A DNA stretch of 64,000 bases. It comes from Ampullaceana balthica (lineage: Eukaryota > Mollusca > Gastropoda > Lymnaeidae). This document shows positions 10,901 through 20,825 of the stretch, piece by piece. Position numbers and translations under genes: made by a program. Location: contig CALYLW010000061.1 in assembly GCA_944989445.1 (NCBI GenBank), positions 1,133,501-1,197,500 of the forward strand. The letters run 5' to 3'. Under the pieces are notes generated by a model. That model made no database searches. It had not been told where the DNA came from and saw nothing but the letters and a program-made list of their open reading frames with translations. Each line of letters begins with the position of its first letter. The stretch's first letter is position 1.

Positions 10901-12194
10901 GAAAACCAATATGTGCCATGTGTGGTCGCTAGAGAGTTATTCCTTGATTCAGAGATATCCAGTTAACGTTGTTCCCACCAAAATGCTGCTGTCTTTTGAT
11001 GGTGACATCATTGCTTTTGATGGTGTGAACAAGAAGCTGGTAGTCTTTAACAGTTTTGATGGAAGTGTGATTTACTGCCCACATGGTCATGTCATGTGTT
11101 TTACTCTGACAAAAGACAAGACCAAACTGATCTATCTAACCAGGGAATCCAAACTAACATTACACATTTATGACTTGAAGACGTGCAAAGTTTTGAAAAA
11201 ATTCAACCTCAACATTGGCTTCCAGATCCTCAGTGCTCAGATTCTCTTGTCTGTGTCTGAAAGGTACGCTGTTTTTATGTTTGAGATCACTCCAGGTGAT
11301 TACAAGGCCATTGCCAGCATGTGGAACAAAAGGATGAAGTTGCCCGAGCAAAAACATCCTTACAGATTCACAGCCGTAGACATCAGCCAGTGTTCAGGGG
11401 CAGCAATGCACGTGTATCACCGGTTGTCTAAGGTACCACAGCTGGGGGTCACGGTAGAGCCCTACAAGGGAAACATGATAATGGTGTCCTCCCGACGGTG
11501 GATCATGTTCTGGGACATCCCCACCGGCAACTGCGACCACATGATGTGTAAGTCCCCGAGGCAAACAAAGATGTACCGTCCTGATTGGCTGGGCCAGGAC
11601 TGTGTTGGTAGCAACGACGTCATCTTGATGTCTGACAATAAGGAATACGTGGCAGTGGGTTCACAAGATGGTTACGTGTTTGTGTATGCAGGAGATTCTG
11701 GAATGCCTGCAGGAATGAAAGCTCCATCATCCAGACATCCATCACCAGTAAGTTAAGTCACCCAACGCCAGTCAGTTGTCATCCATCACCAGTCAGTTCG
11801 GTCACCCATCTGTCGGTTAAGTTACCCATTATCACTTATTTTAGCTTTACAAAGATGTGTTATGGGTCAAATATTAATTTGTTTTTCCATGCCTACTTAT
11901 TTTCATGTTATTTGAATAAGTCTGGTTATCCGACGCACTTAACACGTCACTCTATGTTTCCTTCAGGTTAATCTCGTGTGTTTCAACCACACCAGCTCTC
12001 TGGTGGCCTCAGCTTGTACCGGAGGTTACTTGAAGCTCTGGGAACCGAGAGGAGGTAACTGCATTTTCTCAGTATCAGTAGGAATGGAGTTGCGCCAGCT
12101 GCAGTTTACACAAAATGGCAGGAAACTTGTAGCCTTGACGGCTGCCGAGAAAAGCCACATTCTTTTGTTTGATGTCCAAGAAATTGAAGTCTAG
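139..12194 (+). CDS. NWD1/NWD2-like NACHT and WD-repeat STAND NTPase, nine exons (5' end incomplete)
   Basis: Spliced model with exons 139-191, 683-744, 2203-2417, 3391-3507, 5068-5232, 6176-6362, 7228-7382, 7770-11747 and 11967-12194. Every junction keeps codon phase, giving 5,160 coding nt (1,719 aa plus stop). Domain order: a DUF4062-like N-terminus with VRIFLSSTF (about residues 72-80) and DLRWGV (exon 3391-3507); a NACHT NTPase with Walker A AQSGAGKT (448-455) and a Walker B-like IIFLDSLDQL (about 539-548); then a WD40 region with W-D/W-N strand ends such as VISWD (1146), VKIWN (1313), CHVW (1367), MFWD (1566) and LKLWE (1669). Known family members are cytosolic ATP-driven scaffold or switch proteins; vertebrate NWD1/NWD2 are of similar length. 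A host role here, perhaps in immunity or neuronal signalling, is inference. The initiator Met is not fixed; ATG 2196 lies just upstream of the acceptor and is an alternative start for a shorter isoform. The choice between NWD1 and NWD2 is uncertain. Confidence 0.9.
341..478. repeat. 46-bp tandem repeat, 3 copies, intronic
   Basis: The unit starting ATAAAATGGCTGTGAGATAT recurs at 341, 387 and 433 with two or three mismatches. A further 21-bp repeat (ATTATAATCATGAACCAAGT) follows at about 500-545. Confidence 0.9.
683..744 (+). CDS. Candidate upstream exon of the NWD-like gene (exon b)
   Basis: The acceptor TTTATTTCAG ends at 682 and the donor GTCTGT starts at 745. Sixty-two nt are open (SKVGKTAQGQVISKPVTKPS) and end in phase 1, which is exactly the phase required by the acceptor at 2202, where G joins GT to make Gly. 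Low-complexity Lys/Thr content suggests a flexible N-terminal tail. Confidence 0.55.
947..1022. repeat. (AT)n microsatellite
   Basis: Uninterrupted AT dinucleotide run, paired with a second at 1843-1915 on the other side of the hAT-like element. Confidence 0.98.
1188..1317 (-). pseudogene. hAT transposase C-terminal (dimerisation) fragment
   Basis: The minus strand reads CERLFSSAGYIINKTRSSL followed by EPNNVNTLVCLRCWLKD and a stop. This is the conserved SERxFSxAG...KKRxxLxPxxVxxLVFL block of hAT dimerisation domains. Only about 43 codons are open, and the upstream part is lost beyond a stop. It is a dead copy, consistent with the surrounding inverted repeats. Confidence 0.8.
1397..1583. mobile_element. 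hAT-type MITE, 187 bp, copy 1 (nested in the hAT relic)
   Basis: Inverted ends CAATGTTCCCTTTGA and TTAGAGGGAACATTG. Flanking 8-mers GATGGTAG and TATGGTAG form a 7/8 target duplication. The interior (CGCCACGCAG..., TGTGCAACTTTGCACAC) is shared with the copy at 5476. Confidence 0.85.
1843..1915. repeat. (TA)n microsatellite
   Basis: Uninterrupted TA run immediately right of the hAT relic. Confidence 0.98.
2203..2417 (+). CDS. NWD-like exon c: start of the DUF4062-type domain
   Basis: It encodes about 72 residues including LPPLP, VRIFLSSTFSD and AERNSLAREAYPKLRDHC, the characteristic opening of NWD1/NWD2 and other DUF4062 proteins. It ends after GLGFQ at a CAG|GCAAGT site, a strong match to the GC-AG intron donor consensus. 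The next GT downstream gives the wrong phase. If exons a and b are leader only, translation would start at ATG 2196, immediately before the acceptor. Confidence 0.88.
2418..2423 (+). promoter_or_regulatory. Non-canonical GC splice donor (GC-AG intron)
   Basis: The exon end reads CAG|GCAAGT, the usual form of rare GC donors, which compensate with an otherwise perfect U1 match. The intron runs 2418-3390 and ends in CCCCAG. Joining gives GLGFQ-VVDLRWGV, the expected family continuity. No GT donor nearby gives phase 0. Confidence 0.75.
2775..3390 (+). repeat. 77-bp minisatellite, 8 copies, derived from the exon d splice junction
   Basis: Exact 77-bp periodicity with starts at 2775, 2852, 2929, 3006 and so on, ending at the exon d boundary. 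Each unit carries GTTGTATATCTTCAGTGGAT then TGTGACAG, which matches 22 of the first 28 nt of exon d, preceded by GTGACCCCAC in place of the real acceptor GTGACCCCAG. The array is thus a run of inactivated exon-start copies. Confidence 0.93.
3391..3507 (+). CDS. NWD-like exon d: DLRWGV motif exon
   Basis: A 39-codon exon too small and too stop-flanked to be obvious as an ORF. It reads VVDLRWGV, then TNNHLTTNICLLELENCQK and GPNCI, matching the conserved VVDMRWGV...CLxEIxxCQ...GPNF block of NWD proteins. The acceptor is GACCCCAG|GTTG and the donor ATT|GTACGT; both sides are phase 0. Its first 28 nt are copied in degenerate form in the minisatellite immediately upstream. Confidence 0.88.
3719..3870. 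repeat. Dispersed repeat with TTATATAGCGC core and (ATT)n flanks
   Basis: A core TTTATATAGCGCAGCACC ... CTCACAGCGCTTTGCA is bracketed by AAT and ATT trinucleotide runs. The phrase AACACACATAATTATCAATT occurs twice (about 3810 and 3854). It looks like a short interspersed element; the class is not identified. Confidence 0.5.
4108..4946. mobile_element. pogo/mariner-like MITE, copy 1 (839 bp)
   Basis: Ends read CAATGGTACCTCAAGATATG and, inverted, CGTATCTAGAGGTACCACTG. It shares its ends and interior (CACACAGAAACAACACTAA, ACTATAGAAAAACAAAGTAG) with the copy at 53823-54427, which has clean TA target duplications. Confidence 0.78.
5068..5232 (+). CDS. NWD-like exon e
   Basis: The acceptor ATTTCAG ends at 5067 and the donor CAA|GTAAAT follows 5232. 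Fifty-five codons begin AIIGNRYGFCPLP and end KKDENSIPPAYFLQ; the IGxxYGxxPLP and DENSIPP blocks are typical of the N-terminal domain of NWD proteins. Phase 0 on both sides. Confidence 0.9.
5476..5650. mobile_element. hAT-type MITE, 175 bp, copy 2
   Basis: Ends CAATGTTCCCTTTAA and TTAGAGGGACATTG; flanking 8-mers CCTGCCAT and TCTGCAAT (6/8). The core GCTGTGCAACTTTGCACACA is shared with copy 1. It sits in the intron after exon e and creates a spurious open frame there. Confidence 0.83.
6176..6362 (+). CDS. NWD-like exon f
   Basis: It starts PITSQLPHF after GTCACCAG and ends KQFFLMS plus one base before GTGAGT. Joining to exon e gives FLQ-PIT, matching the family pattern. The region is helical and rich in Lys/Glu. 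The polypyrimidine tract upstream is weak. The upstream part of the open frame (6098-6175) is probably intron. Confidence 0.85.
6415..6531. repeat. Near-perfect 57-bp-arm palindrome (hairpin), intronic
   Basis: Arm 6415-6471 is the reverse complement of 6475-6531 with one mismatch, separated by three bases. The 15-mer GAGTGCTATTTAACA occurs just before (about 6365) and just after (about 6533). Confidence 0.95.
6774..6994 (-). mobile_element. tRNA-derived SINE with perfect 10-bp target duplication
   Basis: On the minus strand it begins GGGGCCGCAGTGGTCTAGCG, with a pol III A-box-like TGGTCTAGCGGTAGCGCACT, and ends in an (ATT)n tail at the plus-strand left. CAAGTGGATT flanks it at 6764-6773 and 6995-7004. 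A canonical B box is not clear. Confidence 0.85.
7228..7382 (+). CDS. NWD-like exon g
   Basis: The acceptor TTTCCCCTAG ends at 7227. Two bases complete a Val codon, then TEHETRGGI follows, through GLVFIRELEG and ending YKDLIPRNGQ before GTTCAT. Phase 2-in and 0-out agree with both neighbours. The other reading frames across this exon have no family match. Confidence 0.85.
7770..11747 (+). CDS. NWD-like large exon h: NACHT NTPase and most of the WD40 region
   Basis: A single 3,978-nt exon encoding residues 319-1644, with acceptor TTTTTTTTAG and donor CCA|GTAAGT. It begins IESDVQVESLI. Visible motifs are Walker A AQSGAGKT, Walker B-like FLDSLDQL, the helical post-NACHT segment that includes WYHRQFIEAASERY, and several WD strand ends. 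Such a giant NACHT/WD exon is common in this family. Composition is far more GC-rich than flanking DNA, as expected for coding sequence. The frame has no internal stop or shift. Reading through the donor would add VS and a stop at 11754-11756. Confidence 0.96.
11736..11808. repeat. Tandem duplication spanning the exon h splice donor
   Basis: A 29-nt segment containing CATCCATCACCAGTAAGTT at 11736 recurs at 11780 with three changes (26/29). The second copy has CAG|TCAGTT in place of the donor, leaving a weaker potential GTCAGT site. Confidence 0.8.
11967..12194 (+). CDS. NWD-like terminal exon i: last WD repeat and stop
   Basis: The acceptor TTCCTTCAG ends at 11966. Seventy-five residues start VNLVCFNHTSSLVAS, include GGYLKLWEPRGG (a WD blade end) and finish LLFDVQEIEV before TAG. 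Phase 0 matches exon h. The protein therefore ends on a completed WD blade. Confidence 0.93.
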   Translation, partial: VNLVCFNHTSSLVASACTGGYLKLWEPRGGNCIFSVSVGMELRQLQFTQNGRKLVALTAAEKSHILLFDVQEIEV

Positions 12195-12714
12195 TTTCAA
12201 ATCTTACGTGCTTTCCTTGCACACCAAATAGGACCATTTTTATGTTGTTTCTTTCCATATTGCCATGAACAGTTGAACTGAATTAATTACTGATTTTACA
12301 GTGATTCATTCATCTTTTGATATTATTAAGGTTTTTTAATTCAATATTTTATTGAGAAAATTCATAATGTATCCCATGAGCATAAATTTATATATTAAAA
12401 TAATAATCTCTTTTAATAATATTTAAAATCAAATTAATATGTTAAAATAATAATTTCTCAATTATAAACATAATTACCTTGTGTTTAAAACACAAAGTCA
12501 TTTATTTGAAAGCTATTCTCAATTTATTTAAAACATCTTATACCTTTAGCATAATCCTTAGAATTGGATAATTTATTAAAATTTACCTTATATTGGATCT
12601 ACTAAATATTTGATGTTTGTGACTATTAAACTCAACCAAGACAAAATTTTACAAATGACTGAAATTGTTACTGCTGTAAATTTGTTAAATATGATTTATT
12701 AAAATATGAATGTA
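12195..12714 (+). other. Probable 3' UTR and flanking DNA of the NWD-like gene
   Basis: AT-rich sequence after the stop codon. No canonical AATAAA was found before the Helitron at 12715; ATTAAA variants occur. The poly(A) site cannot be placed. Confidence 0.45.
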
Positions 12715-13183
12715 CTAGTGTAATACCCGTCAAAAATGACGGAAGTTTTCAGCTGAAATCTATTTATTTTGAAAAAATGCACTTTTTTTAGGGCGTCCAC
12801 GGCGCCCACCTTTTTCAAAAGCCCAACTAACTTGACCTTGTTTGATAAATACGAAATATTAAACTTTCTGAAATGTACACAAAAGTATTTTATAATAGGG
12901 GTTGTAGGCCGCCTACGGCGCCCACTTTGTTTTTTGATGTTATAATTAACCATCATCAAATCCTCTTTTTACATTGTTCCCTTTTCCAAAATTAAAATAT
13001 GAGCTAAAACAATGAGATCATATAATATTTTTTTACAGCGCATCTTTAATTTGCACACCTTTTGATGCACACCTTGTATCAATATACATAATTCCAGTTG
13101 TTAAATAGAAGATCAAACAATGATGTCATATAATACATTACATTCCATACATACATACAGACGACGGGAATTATGTATATTGA
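12715..13183 (-). mobile_element. Non-autonomous Helitron, 469 bp
   Basis: Read on the minus strand it starts A|TCAATATACATAATTCCC and ends with the hairpin CCGTCATTTTTGACGG, then GTATTACA and CTAG|T. These are the classical Helitron signs: 5' TC, 3' hairpin near CTRR, insertion between A and T, no target duplication. The ends match the plus-strand copy at 40663-40932. Confidence 0.82.
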
Positions 13184-15367
13184 TTAGATTTTTATCAATT
13201 TAGTTTTTAAATTAACTTTTATGTGATATTATTTGAATATATTGCAAAAACAGGCCAGTATTATACAAGTTTTTGAGAAAATATTTAATTCATCTTGTTA
13301 TTTCAAGCAATTTTTTATTAACTTATTTGGCATGTTGAAAATGCCCTGCTTTTATTTCATATTTATCATATTTATTGTGAATGTAATCCTAGATATTATT
13401 TAACTGTGCAGAAATTAAGACCATCACACAAGGGATTATTCCTCAAATGATGTTGGCTGCACCCAAGTTTTGACTAATCATAATAACAAACATTTCTAAA
13501 AGACCTGATAGTAAACAATATTAAAGCTATGAATGTATTCCACAGAAAAATTTGTTACGCTTGATATTACTAACCTATTTCCTCACACGTTTACACATGC
13601 TAAGAGTAACTCAAAAAGGGGACCCTTTTTTCTGTTACTTCATTTGCCTTATAATATCTAAATTTATTAAATATGATTTTTTAATACTTTTTGTATACAA
13701 ATATATGACTGCAATGTCCATACCTCACAAATGGGCACATATAAAATAAATAGTTACATATTTTGTTAGATAAGAAAATTGCTGATATTTATGACTGTGA
13801 TTTAACAAATGGGGATACTAAAAAAAAATTCAAATTTTAGCTAATGAGCTGACTTTATGTGACCAGACTGTTCAAAGCTTAGATGCATATTATGATAACT
13901 TATAAGATGAAACATCTTCTTCTTGTGATAAACAAATGTTTGATGCTGGTATTTTATTTCAGGTAATGTGTTATTTCTAATCATTAAAAAATTTCTAATC
14001 GTAAATTTTCTCTATGTAAACTTATTTCAAATCTAATTACTTTCAGTTTTAAATTTAAAATTTTTTTTTGCAATAACTAATTCAGTTTGGAAATTTGAGA
14101 TGATCCAGTAAAGAATTAACTAAGATGTTTGTTTCAAAGATGTTGATTACATTTGTCAATGGAGAGAATTCCTAGTATAGTTGGGTAAATAGCTGAAATT
14201 TTTTGACTTTACTCTAAATTTTTTCCAGCACAAGAAAAGTTATGCATTTATTATCAATCTCAGCAATAAATCATGTCCGTTAATATATAATTTTTAATGT
14301 TGTTTAGTCAAGATTGTCATCTTTTACAAAAATAAAAGAGGAGGTAATTGAAATTAGATAAATCCAAAAAGAAGGATTAAGTGATCTCCCCTTGTCATTC
14401 CTTCTAAAATTATTTTTTTTTAAATTAAAATATTTAAAAAAATTGGTAGATAGTTGACTAATAATGAAAAACTGAAAGTAATTAAGAAATGTTTACTAAT
14501 GTAAGTATTTTTGTAAGATTATCATTAATCTTGTTTTTAAATCTTTGTGACAAGGACATTCCTTTAAAGTGGGGAACATGATACTACCCTTTACTTATAC
14601 TTCATGATACATTCTATACTTCAGGATACCAGCTATACTTTTATTTTTTGTTCATTTAATTTAATCTCAGTTTTCATTAAGAAATTGCTGCTATCACATT
14701 TATATGCTGCTGTCTGTCATAATTGTCTAGATTATATTTCTCTGTTTTATCCCACAATTAAAATTTTGGGGGCAATGAGAACTAATTCTCAATATTTCTG
14801 GGATGCAAAATAGAATTTATTCAAATTATACAAATATGACAAAGTTTAATATTATTACTCTGTAGAGGTAACAACTACTGGAAGTTTATGAGAATAATTT
14901 TCAAATATCTGACTACTTGATCTCCATTTTCTCCATAATTTTGTTACCAGAAACAATTTTATCAGAAGGAAAAACTTCAGAACTATTTACTTGCATTTGT
15001 ATTGAAAACATGTTATTACCATAAGTGTCAATAGTATATAGTTCTTTTTCAAGTTTCGATCACTTTTTTGCTATTCCCAGTTAATAGTTAAGTTTTTGTT
15101 ATCCATCCTTGGTTTGAATCTATTCTCATTACTTGATGGGTTATGAGAAGTTTGTCACAATGGGGTCATGTTAACAATCCTCTTGCTCAGCACAGTAGAA
15201 CTGATCACATTATGTTAGTGATAGGATATTTTGGAGGGTTTTTTATCTACCTAATGATCACATTTTGTTAATGATGTAAAGTTTTGTATGGTATTTCATC
15301 TATTAATTAACATGCATGATTACACCTTATTTAAATGTGAAAAAAATTGTTTATATTTCATTCTTTA
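13184..15367. other. AT-rich non-coding stretch
   Basis: No ORF with domain content, no RNA gene and no clear repeat structure seen on either strand. Confidence 0.6.
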
Positions 15368-15919
15368 GGTTAGGCTGAATGTTTTATGTAAACAAATTTA
15401 TGGATGCTTCATCATTGCTCTTTACACCAGAACAGGTTAGGCTGAATGTTTTATGTAAACAAATTTATGGATGCTTCATCATTGCTCTTTACATCAGAAC
15501 AGGTTAGGCTGAATGTTTTATGTAAACAAATTTATGCATGCTTCATCATTGCTCTTTACATCAGAACAGGTTAGGCTGAATGTTTTATGTAAACAAATTT
15601 ATGGATGCTTCATCATTGTTCTTTACATCAGAACAGGTTAGGCTGAATGTTTTATGTAAACAAATTTATGTAAACAAATTTATGCATGCTTCATCATTGC
15701 TCTTTACATCAGAACAGATTAGGCTGAATGTTTTATGTAAACAAATTTATGGATGCTTCATCATTGCTCTTTACATCAGAACAGGTTAGGCTGAATGTTT
15801 TATGTAAACAAATTTATGGATGCTTCATCATTGCTCTTTACATCAGAACAGGTTAGGCTGAATGTTTTATGTAAACAAATTTATGCATGCTTCATCATTG
15901 CTCTTTACATCAGAACAGA
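15368..15919. repeat. 67-bp minisatellite, about 8 copies
   Basis: The unit starts GGTTAGGCTGAATGTTTTAT at 15368, 15435, 15502 and so on. One copy near 15660 has an extra 16-bp internal duplication of TTTATGTAAACAAA. The open frame across it is a by-product. Confidence 0.95.
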
Positions 15920-16392
15920 TTAACATATTTTTCTGCTTGTAAAAATTATAAGATAGTGTTGCAGATACATGCTAGGAATAGGGCTTGTAAAAAAATATAA
16001 TTATTATTTTTACGCTTTATTTTTGTTATCTATTTAAGTTATAAAGATTAGAGAGTCTGTTTTTAAGTATTATTTATAAGTTCTATATTTTGAAAAGTTA
16101 AAGCTTCTCTCTAAAAAATATGACATTTTTCAAAAGTGTTCCTTAAGGAATGGGAAACATTTCCAAGAGTTTTAAAATGGGAGTACACTCTGTCAGATTT
16201 GTTGCGACCTACTATATGACCTTAGCTATCCCTGACCTTTATAAATTGTTGACTCGGGTTGTTTCATGTTGGGTTTTTTAGTTTCTAATACATTGTGACT
16301 GTATATTCCATAATAATGCTACAAAAATATGAAGAAAACATGATTTAATATTATTTACATTCCATAGAATGTAAGGTAAAAATGATTAAATT

Positions 16393-16552
16393 AAACTACA
16401 CACAATGTTAAACTACACAGAATGTAAACTACTAAGAATGTAAACTACACACATTGTAAACTACACACAATGTAAACTACACACAATGTAAACTACACAC
16501 AATGTAAACTACACACAATGTAAACTACACAGAATGTAAACTACACAGAATG
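16393..16552. repeat. 16-bp minisatellite (ACTACACACAATGTAA)n
   Basis: About ten copies, differing mainly at CACACAATG versus CACAGAATG. Confidence 0.93.
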
Positions 16553-17126
16553 GTGGCTATGTAATTACGCAATGTTAAGTACATTGACCATTACAGTAAT
16601 TACAGATCACCCACCAATCAGTGAGAGCTATAAATACCCCGCCAAAGCAGTTCTAATGTGCGTGAACATCCCATCCCATAAAATCACTGACCTGTCATGA
16701 GTTCCAGTAACACTATTTGTTTTACTGGCCCTCCAATCAGTACTACTAGCCTGTTCCCCTCCTCCCTTGTGTGCCACTGCACACTTATTTACGCCCCTGG
16801 TCTTTACATTTTCATTTTTAATTTTAACAATCCTTGTATGTTTGATATTTTATATATTTCGTGTCCTATATCATTATTTAAATGTTAATTATCCACAACA
16901 ATTGAACTATTGTATTCATTTTTTTCTTTAAATCACTGTTGCAAAAAAAAGTGTGGGGATGACGCCTAGCAGTCATTTTTTATTGTTAGGCGGGTTATTT
17001 CTCTTCTAATACCAAAGAATAAACTTTACGGAACTACATTTTCAACTTGCGGACGATAGGACCAGAAAATGAACATTAATATTTAATAAAGTAAAGATGG
17101 AGATAAATCTTTTGTTGTTTTTTTTT
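16553..17126. other. Intergenic stretch without a recognised gene
   Basis: A short open frame at 16697-16888 has no recognisable domain. No RNA gene was seen. Confidence 0.55.
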
Positions 17127-19289
17127 GACTGACTAAATGATCTCTAGCTTGACTAAATGATCTCTAGCTTGACAAACTGACTAAATGATCTCTACCTTGA
17201 CTAAATGACTAAATGATATCTACCTTGAAATGACTAGATGACCTCTAGCTTGACTAACTGACTAAATCTCTACATTGACTGACTAGATGATCTCTTGCTT
17301 GACTAACTGACTAAATGATCTCTAGCTTGACTAACTGACTAAATGATCTCTACCTTGACTAACTGACTAAATTATCTCTACCTTGACTAACTGACTAAAT
17401 TATCTCTACCTTGACTAAATGATATATAGCTTGACTAAATGATCTCTTCCTTGACTAACTGTCTAAATCATCTCTAGCTTGACTAACTGACTAAATGATC
17501 TCTAGCTTGACTAACTGACTAAATGATATCTACCTTGGCTGACTAAATGATATCTAGCTTGACTAACAGGCTAAATCATCTCTACCTTGACTAACTGATC
17601 TCTACTTTGACTGACTAATTTATCTCTAGCTTGGCTAACTGACTAAATGATCTCTAGCTTGAATAACTGACTAAATGATCTCTAGCTTGACTAACTAACT
17701 AGATGATCTCTAGCTTGACTAACTGACTAAATGATATCTACCTTGGCTGACTAAATGATCTCTAGCTTGAATAACTGACTAAATGATTTCTAGCTTGACT
17801 AACTGACTAAATGATCTCTAGCTTGACTAACTGACTAAATGATATCTACCTTGGCTGACTAAATGATCTCTAGCTTGACTAACTGACTAAATTATCACTA
17901 GCTTGACTAAATGATCTCTAGCTTGACTAAATGATCTCTACCTTGACTAACTGACTAAATGATCTCTAGCTTGACTAACTGACTAAATTATCTCTACCTT
18001 GACTAACTGACTAAATTATCTCTACCTTGACTAACTGACTAAATTATCTCTACCTTGACTAAATGATCTATAGCTTGACTAACTGACTAAATGATCTCTT
18101 CCTTGACTGTCTAAATCATCTCTAGCTTGACTAACTGACTAAATGATCTCTAGCTTGACTAACTGACTAGATGATCTCTATATTGAGTAACTGACTAAAT
18201 GATCTCTACCTTGACTGACTAAATCATCTCTACCTTGACTAACTGACTAAATGATCTCTAGCTTGACTAACTGACTAGATGATCTCTATATTGAGTAACT
18301 GACTAAATGATCTCTACCTTGACTGACTAAATCATCTCTACCTTGACTAACTGACTAAATGATCTCTACCTTGACTAAATGATCTATAGCTTGACTAAAT
18401 GAGCTCTACCTTGACTGACTATATGATCTCTAGCTTGACTAACTGACTAAATGATCTCTACCTTGACTGACTAAATTATCAATAGCTTGACTAACTGACT
18501 AAATGATCTCTAGCTTGAATAACTGACTAAATGATCTCTAGCTTGACTAACTAACTAGATGATCTCTAGCTTGACTAACTGACTAAATGATATCTACCTT
18601 GGCTGACTAAATGATCTCTAGCTTGACTAACTGACTAAATTATCACTAGCTTGACTAACTGACTAAATGATCTCTAGCTTGACTAAATGATCTTTACCTT
18701 GACTGACTAAATGATATCTAGCTTGACTAACTGACTAAATGATCTCTACCTTGACTGACTAAATTATCAATAGCTTGACTAACTGACTAAATGATCTCTA
18801 GCTTGAATAACTGACTAAATGATCTCTAGCTTGACTAACTAACTAGATGATCTCTAGCTTGACTAACTGACTAAATGATATCTACCTTGGCTGACTAAAT
18901 GATCTCTAGCTTGACTAACTGACTAAATTATCACTAGCTTGACTAACTGACTAAATGATCTCTAGCTTGACTAAATGATCTCTACCTTGACTGACTAAAT
19001 GATATCTAGCTTGACTAACAGGCTAAATCATCTCTACCTTGACTAACTGATCACTACTTTGACTGACTAAATTATCTCTAGCTTGGCTAACTGACTAAAT
19101 GATCTCTACCTTGACTGACTAAATGATCTCTACCTTGACTAACTGACTAAATGATCTCTACCTTGACTAACTGACTACATGATCTCTACCTTGACTAACT
19201 GACTAAATGATCTCTACCTTGACTAACTGACTAAATTATCTCTACCTTGACTAAATGATCTCTACTTTGACTGACTAAATGATCTCTAG
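17127..19289. repeat. 2.2-kb minisatellite, 28-bp unit with higher-order repeat
   Basis: The consensus TGACTAACTGACTAAATGAT then CTCTAGCT varies in length (18-28 bp) and at AGCTT versus ACCTT. A block starting AATAGCTTGACTAACTGACT at 18481 recurs at 18769, a 288-bp higher-order period. Confidence 0.95.
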
Positions 19290-19947
19290 ATAAACCTGAT
19301 TGTGTGTGAATGTGTTGTTATTTGGTATACATTGATTTATTTTAAACTCATCAAGAGAAAAAACATGAGCAATGTCGCACAATTAAATAAACCTGCCACA
19401 AAATTGATGAAATGTTTGGTGAAGTATTGAAAGCAAGTCTGTCATAACGGTACTTTATCCAGCATCATTCCCTGTTGTCATTAAAGGTTATAGTAGGTAG
19501 TCGTGAGTCCCATGTTTGAGCTATGACTTGTCTAATGTCTGCTGTTATATTCTCGTAACTTATCATTGTTTACGGCGTCGTAATCCTTTTGTTTCTACTC
19601 GCGGTTTGTTTTTCATTTAATATGCTCAATATGAATAATCATCGACAGCGGAAATGTAATCAAAACAAATGTCCAAACTTGGATCAATGAAATAGTCTAA
19701 TCCTTTACTTATCTTATCTTTTTCGGCGACTATAGTGTAAAAAGCGATCTGCTCAATCTTCTATTCAACATTGCTTTAAGTCAAACTGACACGCAACAGC
19801 CCATCCAACATTCTTATCCATCATTCTTTAGTAAATGTGTAGAATGAGGAACATTTGGTAAACCTGTAGATCTAATTTTCAAACAGTTTTTATGATCACA
19901 TCTTCATCAAACTATTTGCGACTCCTAATCCTGTATCACTCAAAATA
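19290..19947. other. Intergenic stretch without a recognised gene
   Basis: Unique-looking AT-rich DNA between two satellites. No coding signal seen. Confidence 0.55.
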
Positions 19948-20530
19948 TACCTCTTTATAGCTACCCATCTTTATACTCACACCTCTTTATAAACATACCT
20001 CTTATACTCACACCTCTTTATAAACATACCTCTTATACTCACACCTCTTTATAAACATACCTCTTATACTCACACCTCTTTATAAACATACCTCTTATAC
20101 TCACACCTCTTTATAACTACACCTCTTTATAACTACTCTTCTTTATACTCGCACCTCTTAATAACTACACCTCTATATAACTACACTGTTTTACAACCAC
20201 ACATCTTTATAAATACCTTTCTTTATCCTCACACCTCTTTATAAACATACCTCTTTATACTCATACCAATTTATAACTACACTTCTTTATACTCACACCT
20301 CTTTATAACATTACATCTTTATACTCACACCTCTTTATAACTACACCTATTTATAACTACCCTTCTTTATAATTTATACTCGCATCTCTTTATACCATCA
20401 CATCTTTATACTCACATCTCTTTATAAACACACCTCTTTATACTGACACCTATTTATAACTACATCTCTTTATAACTATTTATCTTTATAACCTCACCTC
20501 TTAAACTCACACCTCTTTATACTCACACTT
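19948..20530. repeat. Degenerate CACCTCTTTATA minisatellite
   Basis: Repeated ACCTCTTTATAACTAC / ACCTCTTTATACTCAC units. Near 19985-20105 a regular 31-bp dimer (CACCTCTTTATAAACATAC plus CTCTTATACT) is visible. Confidence 0.9.
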
Positions 20531-20710
20531 CTTGATGATGACATAACGTGAAAACCTTGCCTTAATAAATTTAAGCTTAAAATCGTGAATCCCATTACAA
20601 TATATTTTTTTTAAAACTATCACATCCTGAGATTATCTCATTTTATTATAACCACATCTTAATTAAACATTCAATTAAATAATCAAATCATGTTCCGATA
20701 AGATGTAGAT

Positions 20711-20803
20711 ATCATCACATACATCTACCTGGATATGATCCATCATCACATAGAGCTACCTGGATATGATCCATCATCACATAGAGCTACCTGGATATGA
20801 TCG
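20711..20803. repeat. 31-bp tandem repeat, 3 copies
   Basis: CTACCTGGATATGATC recurs at 20725, 20756 and 20787. Confidence 0.92.
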
Positions 20804-20825
20804 CATGACCTTATGAAGCAATGCC

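Noticed and set aside
15368..20803. Regular direct repeats suggestive of a CRISPR array
   Set aside because: Units are contiguous with no unique spacers, vary in length, lie in an intron-bearing animal genome and have no cas genes.
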